Positions 8,311 through 16,372 of a stretch of 64,000 bases of DNA are shown piece after piece (position 1 is the stretch's first letter; each line of letters begins with the position of its first letter). A program made the translations under genes and the position numbers. Below the pieces are notes generated by a model. The model had not been told where the DNA came from and made no database searches. It was given only the letters and a program-made list of their open reading frames with translations. The stretch comes from Kosakonia sp. SMBL-WEM22. Its GTDB lineage: Bacteria > Pseudomonadota > Gammaproteobacteria > Enterobacterales > Enterobacteriaceae. Location: contig NZ_CP051488.1 in assembly GCF_014490785.1 (NCBI RefSeq), positions 1,736,001 to 1,800,000 of the forward strand. The letters run 5' to 3'.

Positions 8311-9026
8311 TATCCCGGCCTCCGTTCAAAGCGCGTCGCGCGCAAATCGATGCGTTTCAGCACCCACTGGCTGAGCAGAGTGATCACCAGATAGATCGCC
8401 GCCGCGACGATATACCAGGTAAACGGCTCCTGGGTGCGGGTAGCGATACTTTTGGTTTGCAGCATCAGATCGTTAACGCTAATCAGCGACACCAGCGCAG
8501 TGTCTTTCAGCAGCACCAGCCACTGATTACCGAGCCCCGGCAGCGCGTGACGCCACATCTGCGGCATCACCAGGCGAAAGAAAATAGCCCCTTTCGATAA
8601 GCCCAGCGCCTGTCCCGACTCGCGCTGACCCTCCGGCACCGCTTTTAACGCACCGCGCAGGGTTTGCGAGGCGTAAGCCGCATAGAGCAGGGAGAGGGCG
8701 ATCACACCGCAGAGGAACGGGCTGACGTCGAAATTCTCAATCTGCATCTGCACCGGGATCTGCACAACGCCGAGGTTGAGGGTAAAGCCGTCCGACAGCA
8801 GCAGCAGCAGCTGCGAGGAGCCGAAATAGATAAACAGCACCACCAGAATCTCTGGCAGGCCGCGTAAAATCGTCACCAGCGCGGTGCCGATCCAGGCAAT
8901 CGGTCGCCATTTGACCGACTCCCAGACGGCAAAGATCATCGCCAGCACCAGGCCGATGATCAGCGCGCAGACGGCAAGGCCGACGGTCATCCCGGCGGCG
9001 CTTGCTAATGGAAACATTTCATTCAT
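8310..9026 (-). CDS. artQ: Arginine ABC transporter permease ArtQ
   Basis: Inner-membrane permease pairing with ArtM, 238 residues as in E. coli. It has about five membrane segments, starts with NEMFPLASAAGMTVG and carries the EAA loop ESGQALGLSKGAIFFRLVMP at about residues 140-160. It begins 6 bases after the artI stop and overlaps artM by one base, supporting a single artPIQM transcript. Confidence 0.96.
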   Translation of the reverse strand: MNEMFPLASAAGMTVGLAVCALIIGLVLAMIFAVWESVKWRPIAWIGTALVTILRGLPEILVVLFIYFGSSQLLLLLSDGFTLNLGVVQIPVQMQIENFDVSPFLCGVIALSLLYAAYASQTLRGALKAVPEGQRESGQALGLSKGAIFFRLVMPQMWRHALPGLGNQWLVLLKDTALVSLISVNDLMLQTKSIATRTQEPFTWYIVAAAIYLVITLLSQWVLKRIDLRATRFERRPG

Positions 9027-9032
9027 TCAGTA

Positions 9033-9764
9033 TTACTTCTGGAACCATTTGCTGTAGATGGTCTGGTAAGTCCCATCTTTCTTCACTTTTTCCAGCGCGG
9101 CGTTAAATTTCTGCTGCAGCTCGGTGTTACCCTGGCGTACCGCGATACCGAGGCCGGTGCCGAAGTAATCTTTGTCGGTCACTTTGTCGCCGACCGCCGC
9201 CAGTTTGGCGTCAGACTTCAGCCACTCGGTCACTACCGCCGTGTCGCCAAAGACGGCATCAATACGGCCATTTTGCAGATCCAGACGCGCGTTCTGGTAG
9301 CTGTCGTAAGGCACGGTAGTGATTTCCGGGTGCTTATCGGTGATGAATTTCTGGTGCGTGGTGCCATTCTGCACGCCGACACGCTTGCCTTTCAGCTGGT
9401 CGATGCCGGTGAATTTGCCCTGCTGGCCGACAAACAGCGCAGAGTTGTCATAATACGGAGTGGTGAACAGCACCTGTTTTTCACGCTCAGGCGTGATATC
9501 CATCCCGGCCATTACCGCGTCGAAACGGCGGAATTTCAGGCTCGGGATCAGGCTGTCAAAGGCCTGGTTAGTAAAGGTACAGGTGGCGTCGATCTCTTTA
9601 CACAGGGCGTTCGCCAGATCGACATCAAAACCAACGATTTTGTTATTGGCGTCGGTCGATTCAAACGGAGGGTAGCTCGCTTCGGTGGCGAAACGGATGG
9701 TCTGGGCTGCTGTAGCGCTAAGGCTGATGCTGGCAACAAGTGCGGCGATCAGTAATTTTTTCAT
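9033..9764 (-). CDS. artI: Periplasmic binding protein ArtI
   Basis: Periplasmic amino-acid-binding protein encoded inside the art operon, 243 residues. The start at 9764 (MKKLLIAALVASISLSATAA, a Sec signal peptide) gives the E. coli length; an ATG two codons upstream (9770) is also usable. SBP_bac_3 motifs GMDITPEREKQVLFTTPYY, NGTTHQ and GDTAV are conserved and nearly the same as in ArtJ. ArtI's own ligand is less certain than ArtJ's in E. coli; arginine or a related cationic amino acid is likely. Confidence 0.95.
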   Translation of the reverse strand: MKKLLIAALVASISLSATAAQTIRFATEASYPPFESTDANNKIVGFDVDLANALCKEIDATCTFTNQAFDSLIPSLKFRRFDAVMAGMDITPEREKQVLFTTPYYDNSALFVGQQGKFTGIDQLKGKRVGVQNGTTHQKFITDKHPEITTVPYDSYQNARLDLQNGRIDAVFGDTAVVTEWLKSDAKLAAVGDKVTDKDYFGTGLGIAVRQGNTELQQKFNAALEKVKKDGTYQTIYSKWFQK

Positions 9765-9783
9765 TGTCATTATTCCCGAGTCT

Positions 9784-10512
9784 TCAGTGAGATAGGTAGT
9801 ATTTAAACGCGTCGGTCTGCGGCGCAGCAAAGCAGCCCGCATCCCCTTGCTCAACAATGTGACCATTTTCCATATACACCACGCGACTGGCCGTCTTGCG
9901 CGCCACTTCCACTTCGTGGGTCACGATAACTTGCGTAATACCGGTTTGCGACAGCTCGCGAATGATGCTGACGATCTGTGCGGTGATCTCTGGATCGAGC
10001 GCGGCGGTTGGCTCATCAAACAGCAGCACCTGCGGCTCCATCATCAGCGCGCGCGCAATTGCCACACGCTGCTGCTGACCACCGGAGAGGTGCAGCGGAT
10101 AGCGATCGCTGTAAGGCTTAAGGCGTAAACGCTCGAGCAGCTTCTCAGCGCGCGCCAGCGCCTCATCTTTGCGTAATCCGAGCACGCGGCACGGCGCTTC
10201 AATCAGGTTCTGCTGCACGGTGAGGTGCGGCCAAAGATTATATTGCTGAAACACCATGCCCACATTCTGGCGCAATTCGCGAATCGCATTATCAGAAGGA
10301 GTTTTGGCGAAATCGAAATGATTGCCTGCGATGGTCAGCTGGCCAGAGCGCGGCATTTCGAGCAGGTTCAGCACGCGCAGCAGCGAGCTTTTCCCCGCGC
10401 CGCTTGGGCCGAGCAGCACCAGCGTTTCACCCTGCGGGCACTCCAGTGTGATATCGAACAGCGCCTGATGTGCGCCGTAGAAGCAATTGATGCTGTTTAA
10501 TTTAATACTCAT
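9784..10512 (-). CDS. artP: Arginine ABC transporter ATPase ArtP
   Basis: Cytoplasmic ATP-binding subunit of the arginine importer, 242 residues as in E. coli. Walker A is GPSGAGKSS (Lys41), followed by the signature LSGGQQQRV and Walker B VLLFDEPTAALDPE, then the switch His in VTHE. The start at 10512 (MSIKLNSINC) is chosen by family length; the frame stays open upstream to 10572. First gene of artPIQM; artI starts 19 bases after its stop. A possible ArgR operator lies just upstream. Confidence 0.96.
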   Translation of the reverse strand: MSIKLNSINCFYGAHQALFDITLECPQGETLVLLGPSGAGKSSLLRVLNLLEMPRSGQLTIAGNHFDFAKTPSDNAIRELRQNVGMVFQQYNLWPHLTVQQNLIEAPCRVLGLRKDEALARAEKLLERLRLKPYSDRYPLHLSGGQQQRVAIARALMMEPQVLLFDEPTAALDPEITAQIVSIIRELSQTGITQVIVTHEVEVARKTASRVVYMENGHIVEQGDAGCFAAPQTDAFKYYLSH

Positions 10513-10555
10513 CGAAGCAGTCTGATAGCAATTGAGGCCGCAAATAGTAACGTTG

Positions 10556-10594
10556 ACAGAATAGTTATGCAATATTTGTGCGTTAAAACTTAAA
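10556..10594 (-). promoter_or_regulatory. Candidate ArgR boxes upstream of artPIQM
   Basis: AGAATAGTTATGCA at 10558-10571 agrees with the ARG consensus at 11 of 14 positions, and a weaker half-matching copy begins 21 bases later at 10579, the same phasing as the artJ operator. Matches are weaker than at artJ, so regulation is only suggested. Confidence 0.35.
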
Positions 10595-10656
10595 AATAAA
10601 CCAAGTTACTACATAAAGTTAGCACATAACGCTGGACGGTGTGGGAACCAGGCATA

Positions 10657-10689
10657 AATGTCGGCATTCCTCTCAGAATGCCAGACATT
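10657..10689 (-). terminator. Hairpin downstream of ybjP
   Basis: A 13-bp stem with one bulged base pairs AATGTC-GGCATTC (10657-10669) with GAATGCC-A-GACATT (10676-10689) around a 6-base loop. It lies 33 bases after the ybjP stop on the minus strand. The U-tract on that strand is weak, so it may act mainly as a 3'-end stabiliser. Confidence 0.6.
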
Positions 10690-10721
10690 TTACGGGGGTT
10701 ATCGATGGATTTGGTTAATAC

Positions 10722-11237
10722 TTAGCGGTGCTCCACCGACTGACGCAGTGTACCGGCCGGGGCATGTACCGTGCCGCCGAGGTAGCGCACATCATCGACT
10801 GCCCAGCAGTGACCTTCGCGGATCATCAGTACCTCGTCCTGCCAGCGCTGATCGCCTTTGGTTAAGGTCACGCGCAGCGGAATATTGCGCGCGTCGCTGT
10901 TCGGGATGGTTGAGGTGCTGGCAACATCCGCTTTTTCTGGTGCCAGGTTACGGCTGGAGAAGGGATCGCCCTTCAGCAGCACGTTGTTACGTGCGTCGCG
11001 GCTGGCAGCGGTAAGCATTTTGCTCAGATCATCGCTCAGGTAAGGGCGCAGCGAAGACCAGTTCGCGCCGGGATGTTCAATGCGGTAGTCATAGAATTGC
11101 TGTGCCACACTGTCCGGGCCGCCTTCCACGCAGGCACCGACACGCGCGCCGGTATCTTTGAAAGCGGGCTCAACGGTGCTACAAGCGCTTAACAGCAGCG
11201 CGCACGGCAGAACAAGAGTCAAAACTGAATAGCGCAT
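10722..11237 (-). CDS. ybjP: Lipoprotein YbjP
   Basis: Predicted lipoprotein of unknown function, 171 residues as in E. coli YbjP. The N-terminus MRYSVLTLVLPCALLLSAC ends in a lipobox (LSAC, lipidated Cys19). The start at 11237 is chosen because it places the signal peptide at the N-terminus; the frame extends upstream to 11411 but that would overlap amiD. Conserved blocks are VEGGPDSVAQQFYDYRI, DPFSSR, STIPNSDARNIPLRV and the C-terminal DDVRYLGGTVHA. It is divergent from amiD across a 100-base shared promoter region. Confidence 0.93.
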   Translation of the reverse strand: MRYSVLTLVLPCALLLSACSTVEPAFKDTGARVGACVEGGPDSVAQQFYDYRIEHPGANWSSLRPYLSDDLSKMLTAASRDARNNVLLKGDPFSSRNLAPEKADVASTSTIPNSDARNIPLRVTLTKGDQRWQDEVLMIREGHCWAVDDVRYLGGTVHAPAGTLRQSVEHR

Positions 11238-11337
11238 AATGATTTCCTTATTTCTGTTCAGAAGTCGCAACCTTTCAAGAATAGTGTATTGCTCCCATAA
11301 TGTGTCTGGTAACGCATTGATGGTTAAAAGGAGAAGC

Positions 11338-12183
11338 ATGAAAACGTGGGGTATAGTGCTACTGGCGCTAATACTGGCAGGCTGTGCCAGTGATAAGAAA
11401 GATGACAACAAAGGCGTTATTGAGAAACCTGGCTATCAACTGGTGACCCGTTATCAGGCGCAAGCGGCTTATCCCCGCATTAAAGTGCTGGTGATCCATT
11501 ATACGGCAGATGATTTTGATGTCTCGTTGACCACACTGCTCGGCAAAGATGTCAGTTCACACTACTTAATCCCGGCTAATCCGCCGCGGGAAAAGGGTAA
11601 ACCGCGCATCTGGCAGCTGGTGCCGGAGCAGAAACTGGCGTGGCATGCGGGGGCCAGCTTCTGGCGCGGCTCGACGCGCATTAATGACACATCGATTGGT
11701 ATTGAGCTGGAAAACCGCGGCTGGCAGAAGACGGCGGAAGGTAAAACTTTTGTTCCTTTTGCGCAGGCACAAATCAATGCATTGATTCCGCTGGTAAAAG
11801 ATATCGTCGCGCGTTACAACATCCCGCCGCAGAATGTGGTGGCGCATGCGGATATTGCGCCGCAGCGTAAAGACGATCCCGGCCCGCAGTTTCCCTGGCA
11901 GGTGTTAGCCGCGCAGGGGATTGGCGCCTGGCCCGATCCGGCGCGCGTGGCGTTTTACCTTAATGGCCGCGCCGAGTACACGCGGGTCAGCAACGCGGCA
12001 CTGCTCGATCTGCTGGCGCGTTACGGGTATGACGTCAAATCGTATATGACACCGCTGCAACAAAAGCGGGTCATCATGGCATTTCAAATGCATTTTCGCC
12101 CGGCGAAGTGGGACGGCGTGGCTGACGCCGAAAGCTTAGCGATCGCCGAGGCTTTACTGGAAAAATATGGTCAGGCAGAGTGA
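11338..12183 (+). CDS. amiD: N-acetylmuramoyl-L-alanine amidase AmiD (lipoprotein)
   Basis: Zinc amidase anchored in the outer membrane that cleaves the bond between N-acetylmuramic acid or anhydro-MurNAc and L-alanine, 281 residues (E. coli 276). The lipobox LAGC gives lipidated Cys16. The Amidase_2 domain shows zinc-ligand regions VIHYTADDFD, LAWHAGASFW, SIGIELEN and VVAHADIAPQRKDDPGP. The C-terminal 80 residues form a peptidoglycan-binding-like domain. The start at 11338 has AAAAGGAGAAG just upstream. A short hairpin GGCAGAG/CTCTGCC (12174-12191) spans the stop codon. Confidence 0.95.
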   Translation: MKTWGIVLLALILAGCASDKKDDNKGVIEKPGYQLVTRYQAQAAYPRIKVLVIHYTADDFDVSLTTLLGKDVSSHYLIPANPPREKGKPRIWQLVPEQKLAWHAGASFWRGSTRINDTSIGIELENRGWQKTAEGKTFVPFAQAQINALIPLVKDIVARYNIPPQNVVAHADIAPQRKDDPGPQFPWQVLAAQGIGAWPDPARVAFYLNGRAEYTRVSNAALLDLLARYGYDVKSYMTPLQQKRVIMAFQMHFRPAKWDGVADAESLAIAEALLEKYGQAE

Positions 12184-12219
12184 TCTCTGCCGACCGGTTT
12201 TATGACGAGGTCAATGGAG

Positions 12220-12780
12220 ATGGGTTTACGCATCCTTACCGGTGCGCTGCTGATGGCGGCTTTTGCTGTGCACAGTGCGCCGACACCGCCCTTTAGCTGC
12301 GCTTACTGGGATAAAAAAACGGACAACGTCGAGACACTCGCCAACTGCGCCACCCTGCAGGAGGGCAAGCTGGTGTTTCTGCCGGAGTTGTTCGAAAAGA
12401 GTCAGGATGTGGATGGCATGTCGTGGGTGGGCTTATATGACTACACCCGCGAGGCCGGGCTGCCGGATGCCGATTACTATGTCCGCGCGCCGGATCGCTA
12501 TCTGCCGGTGGTGCATTTCGATAACGGCCCGGACTGGTTTGTTGAAGGGCTGGTGCGCGCCCGGCAAAATGGCAAAGTGGGCTACTGGGACGATTCGTTC
12601 CGCAACCATATTGCGCCGCAGTTTGACTACGCGTGGCAGTTTCAGGAGGGGAAAGCGCTGGTCTGTAACGGCTGCAAACCGCAGCGTGAGGGCGAGCACA
12701 CGGCGCTTGGCGGCGGCGAGTGGTTTTACATCAATAAAAACGGCCAGCGGGTTTCCGAAATCCGGTCCGGGCCGTTTTAA
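12220..12780 (+). CDS. Secreted WG-repeat-like protein, function unknown
   Basis: Predicted periplasmic protein of about 186 residues. I favour the ATG at 12220 because GAGG at 12207-12210 is 9 bases away and the product begins directly with a signal peptide (MGLRILTGALLMAAFAVHSA); ATGs at 12202 and 12214 are in the same frame. The C-terminal half has the pattern of WG (Trp-Gly) beta repeats: EGLVRARQNGKVGYWDD, then APQFDYAWQFQEGKALV, then GEWFYINKNGQRV. Four Cys after the signal peptide (near CAYWD, NCATLQ, VCNGCK) could form disulfides. It is not at this place in E. coli. It follows amiD by 36 bases on the same strand and may share its transcript. Confidence 0.75.
   Translation: MGLRILTGALLMAAFAVHSAPTPPFSCAYWDKKTDNVETLANCATLQEGKLVFLPELFEKSQDVDGMSWVGLYDYTREAGLPDADYYVRAPDRYLPVVHFDNGPDWFVEGLVRARQNGKVGYWDDSFRNHIAPQFDYAWQFQEGKALVCNGCKPQREGEHTALGGGEWFYINKNGQRVSEIRSGPF
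12737..12778 (-). terminator. Terminator of the poxB-ybjS group, inside the WG-protein 3' end
   Basis: AAAACGGCC (12737-12745) pairs with GGCCGTTTT (12770-12778). Read on the minus strand it lies 8 bases after the ybjS stop and is followed by TTTTT, so it can end that transcript; read on the plus strand it lies within the last codons of the WG-like gene and can act there too. The 24-base loop can fold further. Confidence 0.55.
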
Positions 12781-12785
12781 GTCCC

Positions 12786-13799
12786 TTAGCGGTGTAGCTT
12801 ACCGTGATCTTTTAGCCAGAACGCCGTGCGTCTGATGCCCTCATCGAGCGTCACAATCGGCGTATAACCCAGCTCCTGCTGCGCGCGTTTGATATCCAGC
12901 GTGAAATCAAAATTGAGCTTCGAGACGCCGTAATGCGTAAAGGCGGGCTCTTTCGCGCGCTTATCGCCGAAGCGCTCCATGCTGCGCGCCACCATATCCA
13001 GCATGGTGTAGGGCACGGAACGAATACGGCAATCAATGCCCAGCTCATCAATCAGCGTCTGCACAATAGTGCGCAGCGAGCGGGGTTCACCATTGGTGAT
13101 ATTGAAAGCGCGCCCGGAGGGAAGGGTGTCGCACTCGGTCTGGCTCGCCAGCCACATCGCATGCACCGCGTTTTCGTAGTAAGTCATATCGACCAGCGCA
13201 TCGCCGCCGCGCGGCAGCAGCACGCTGCGGTAGTGCTGCATCATCTGCGCCAGGCGCGGGATAAAGACTTTATCGTGCGGGCCAAACAGGCTCTGCGGGC
13301 GCAAAATGGTAAAGCGGGTCTGCGGGTTTGCCTGCGCCAGCAGATCGATAACCTGCTCCCCGGCGGCTTTACTGCGGGCAAACTCGTTAGCGAAGCGCCG
13401 CGGGCGGAACGCTTCATCAATGTCGCGATGGTGATGGTAATCGAAATAGAGCGACGGGGAGGAGATATGGATAAAGTTACGCACGCCCCAGGCAACCGCC
13501 CATTCGCCGAGACGGCGCGTGGCGCGCACGTTGGCGAGATCAAACGCTTCCTGAGTACCCCAGGGCGAGGTGAAACTCGAACAGTGCCACAATGTATCGA
13601 TACCCGCGAGCATCACTTTTGCCTGCGAAGAGACCAGCTGGGTTAAATCCGCCGGTACAAACTCAGCGCCCATCTTGCAGAGCAGCTTACCCATCGCTTC
13701 GTTGCGGCCCGTCGCCCGGACTGCAATGCCTTTTTGCCGCAGATATTCGACCGCGTTTCGGCCTAAACCGCTGGTTGCGCCCGTGACCAGAACCTTCAT
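12786..13799 (-). CDS. ybjS: NAD(P)-dependent extended SDR-type protein YbjS
   Basis: Predicted NAD(P)-dependent epimerase/dehydratase-like protein, 337 residues as in E. coli. The Rossmann motif GATSGLG is at residues 7-13. The usual SDR catalytic YxxxK reads FARSK (Phe140, Lys144) here, with SSPS upstream in the catalytic Ser region, so classical Tyr-based chemistry is doubtful. Substrate unknown. It is 90 bases downstream of ybjT and the last gene of the minus-strand run poxB-ltaE-ybjT-ybjS. Confidence 0.92.
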   Translation of the reverse strand: MKVLVTGATSGLGRNAVEYLRQKGIAVRATGRNEAMGKLLCKMGAEFVPADLTQLVSSQAKVMLAGIDTLWHCSSFTSPWGTQEAFDLANVRATRRLGEWAVAWGVRNFIHISSPSLYFDYHHHRDIDEAFRPRRFANEFARSKAAGEQVIDLLAQANPQTRFTILRPQSLFGPHDKVFIPRLAQMMQHYRSVLLPRGGDALVDMTYYENAVHAMWLASQTECDTLPSGRAFNITNGEPRSLRTIVQTLIDELGIDCRIRSVPYTMLDMVARSMERFGDKRAKEPAFTHYGVSKLNFDFTLDIKRAQQELGYTPIVTLDEGIRRTAFWLKDHGKLHR

Positions 13800-13889
13800 A
13801 GCAATCCACTGTGTTAAGCGTTTATCGCGCGCATTCTTTCGTGAATCACGTCCTGATGCAATGGGATTGTTAAAAGAAAGGCGATGGGC

Positions 13890-15326
13890 TCAGACTTTTT
13901 CACTGCCTTTTTCCGCAAGCCTGGCGATACGTTGTGCCATACCGCGAAAAATAAACAGATGCGCCGGAAACATCAGCAGCCAGTAAAAGAGCCCCGGCAT
14001 ACCGTGTGGATGCCACCAGGCGCGCACATCCAGCAGTCGACAATCGCCCTTATCCGTCACCGTAAAGGTTAAGCGCCCAAGCCCTGGCGCTTTCATGCCA
14101 AACAGCAGGGCAAGTTGCCGCTGCGGCTCAACGATAATGACCTTCCAGCTGTCTACCGTATCGCCGACCTGCAAATAGGGGCGTTGCGGCCGCCCGTGCG
14201 CCAGCTTATGACCGATAAGCCTGTCGAGCGCGGCGCGGGTTTGCCACAAAGGATTGCCAAAAAAATAGCGCTCTTTGCCGCCGATACCGTTAATCACCTG
14301 CCATAACGCCTGCGCGCTGGCCTGGGTGGTGACGCTGAAACCGGCCTGTTTTGGGTAGTAACCATATTGCGGACGCCAGCGGGAAAAAGCCTGCGGGTCG
14401 TAGCCCCAGTCGCTGGAGTTAACCAGCTTCTCCTCCTCCTCAAGGGTGCGGCGCACCGCCTCATCAAAGGGGATTAGCGTCTGGGGAATTAACGCGCGCA
14501 GGGCGCGGTCGTCTGCCAGCAGGTCATGTTTCAGCCCCTGGATTAATGCTTTCGCAATCGAGGGCGGTACGGAGGTGATGAGGTGTAAAAACCATACCGA
14601 GATAAGCCGCGTCGGCAGCGGCAGCGGGATAAGCGGGCGTTTGACGCCGCTCACCGCCATAAAGCGGATAAACTGCTGCTGATAGGTGAGCACCTCCGGC
14701 CCGGCGGCTTCAAACACCCGGAGCGTGTTGGCCGGATGGTTGAGCAACTCAAGCAGATAGTGCAGCAGATTCTCCAGCGCGATGGGGGTAGTGCGCGAGC
14801 GCACCCAGCGCGGCGGGGTCAGCACCGGCAGGTTAAAGACCATGTCGCGCATCACTTCAAACGCCGCCGAGCCGGCACCAACAATGATCCCGGCGCGCAG
14901 CTCAGTCACCGGTACACCTGCGCCGCGCAGCAGATCGCCGGTGTGCTGGCGGGCGAGCAGATGATCGGAGTCACTTCCCTCATTCGCCTGTAGGGAGCTG
15001 AGGTAGATCACCTGTTTCACGCCACAGCCCTGTAGCGCATCGCGCACATTCAGGGCGATCTGCCGCTCATGGGCGACAAAGTCGCCGCTCTCGCCCATGC
15101 TGTGCACCAGATAGTAGAGGGTATCGACATCCTCCAGCAGCGCGGGCAGCGCCTGCGGCCAGAAGAGATCGATCTCATGCAGCGCGACATTCGCCAGCGC
15201 CAGCTTTTGCAGCCGCCCTAAGCGCCGCGCCACGGCTTTCACCTGATGCCCCTGCTCACTGAGGGCTGTTACCAGCCGCTGCCCGATATAGCCGCTGGCC
15301 CCGAGCACCGCTATCCGCTGCGCCAC
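13890..15326 (-). CDS. ybjT: NAD(P)-binding protein YbjT with C-terminal DUF2867
   Basis: Two-domain protein of 478 residues (E. coli 476). The N-terminal atypical SDR/NmrA-like Rossmann domain carries GASGYIGQRLV at residues 9-19 and YLVHSMG near residue 70. The C-terminal domain (about residues 320-470, with GYYPKQAGFSV, RYFFGNPLW and WWHPHGMPGLFYW) is DUF2867, related to the polyketide cyclase/START-like fold. Function is not established. Its start is 9 bases after the ltaE stop, so it is co-transcribed with ltaE and poxB. Confidence 0.93.
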   Translation of the reverse strand: MAQRIAVLGASGYIGQRLVTALSEQGHQVKAVARRLGRLQKLALANVALHEIDLFWPQALPALLEDVDTLYYLVHSMGESGDFVAHERQIALNVRDALQGCGVKQVIYLSSLQANEGSDSDHLLARQHTGDLLRGAGVPVTELRAGIIVGAGSAAFEVMRDMVFNLPVLTPPRWVRSRTTPIALENLLHYLLELLNHPANTLRVFEAAGPEVLTYQQQFIRFMAVSGVKRPLIPLPLPTRLISVWFLHLITSVPPSIAKALIQGLKHDLLADDRALRALIPQTLIPFDEAVRRTLEEEEKLVNSSDWGYDPQAFSRWRPQYGYYPKQAGFSVTTQASAQALWQVINGIGGKERYFFGNPLWQTRAALDRLIGHKLAHGRPQRPYLQVGDTVDSWKVIIVEPQRQLALLFGMKAPGLGRLTFTVTDKGDCRLLDVRAWWHPHGMPGLFYWLLMFPAHLFIFRGMAQRIARLAEKGSEKV

Positions 15327-15335
15327 ATCTGCTCC

Positions 15336-16334
15336 TTAGCGCTGCAAAAATGCCTGCCAGTGGCGAACCACCTCGCCAAGCTGCTGGCGGCTGACATCCA
15401 GATGCGTGACCAGCCGCACCACGCTGCCTGCGGTGATCGTCACCCCGCGCTCGCGCATAAACGCGCCCAGCGCCTGAGCGTTATCCCCGACGCGGACAAA
15501 CACCATATTGGTATCGTGGCGCATTACGTCGACGCCGAGTTCGCGCAGCTGTGTCGCCAGCCAGGCGGCGTTCTCATGATCCTCTTTCAGCCGCTCAACG
15601 TTGTGTTTCAGCGCATAGAGCCCGGCTGCGGCAAGAAAGCCTGCCTGGCGCATGCCGCCGCCGGTCATCTTGCGCCAGCGGTTTGCGCGGGCGATATAGG
15701 CTTTATCACCGACCAGCAGCGAGCCAACCGGCGTGCCGAGACCTTTGGAGAGGCAGATGGTGAAAGAGTCGCAATATTGCGCGATCGCTTTTAAGTCGCA
15801 GCCATACTCCACCAGCGCGTTAAAGATGCGCGCGCCGTCGACGTGCAGCGCCAGCCCGCGCTCGCGGGTGAAGTCCCAGGCCTGTTGCAGGTAGTCGCGT
15901 GGCAGCACTTTGCCGTTGTGGGTGTTTTCGAGGCTCAGCAGCTTGGTGCGGGCGAAGTGAATATCATCCGCTTTGATCTTGGCGGCGACCTTTTCCAGCG
16001 GCAGCGTGCCGTCGGCGGCAGCATCAATTGGCTGTGGCTGGATACTGCCGAGCACCGCCGCACCGCCCGCTTCATAGAGATAGTTATGCGCGCCCTGGCC
16101 GACAATGTACTCTTCGCCGCGTTCACAGTGGCTGAGCAGGGCGACCAGGTTAGCTTGTGTGCCGGTGGGTAAAAAGAGGGCGGCCTCTTTGCCGCTCAGT
16201 TCAGCGGCGTAGGCCTGAAGTTCGTTAACCGTTGGGTCATCGCCATAGACATCATCCCCGACCGGGGCGGCCATCATTGCCTCCAGCATGGCGCGTCCAG
16301 GTCGGGTCACGGTGTCACTGCGTAAATCAATCAC
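15336..16334 (-). CDS. ltaE: Low-specificity L-threonine aldolase LtaE
   Basis: PLP enzyme that splits L-threonine or L-allo-threonine into glycine and acetaldehyde, 332 residues (E. coli 333). The PLP-binding lysine is Lys197 in CLSKGLGTPVGS; LPTGTQAN (around residue 57) and HVDGAR (Asp166 region) are the cofactor phosphate and pyridine contacts. It starts 38 bases after the poxB stop, within the poxB-ltaE unit. Confidence 0.96.
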   Translation of the reverse strand: MIDLRSDTVTRPGRAMLEAMMAAPVGDDVYGDDPTVNELQAYAAELSGKEAALFLPTGTQANLVALLSHCERGEEYIVGQGAHNYLYEAGGAAVLGSIQPQPIDAAADGTLPLEKVAAKIKADDIHFARTKLLSLENTHNGKVLPRDYLQQAWDFTRERGLALHVDGARIFNALVEYGCDLKAIAQYCDSFTICLSKGLGTPVGSLLVGDKAYIARANRWRKMTGGGMRQAGFLAAAGLYALKHNVERLKEDHENAAWLATQLRELGVDVMRHDTNMVFVRVGDNAQALGAFMRERGVTITAGSVVRLVTHLDVSRQQLGEVVRHWQAFLQR

Positions 16335-16372
16335 GGCATTTCCTTATCTTGCGATGGGTAATGCCCTCTGTT

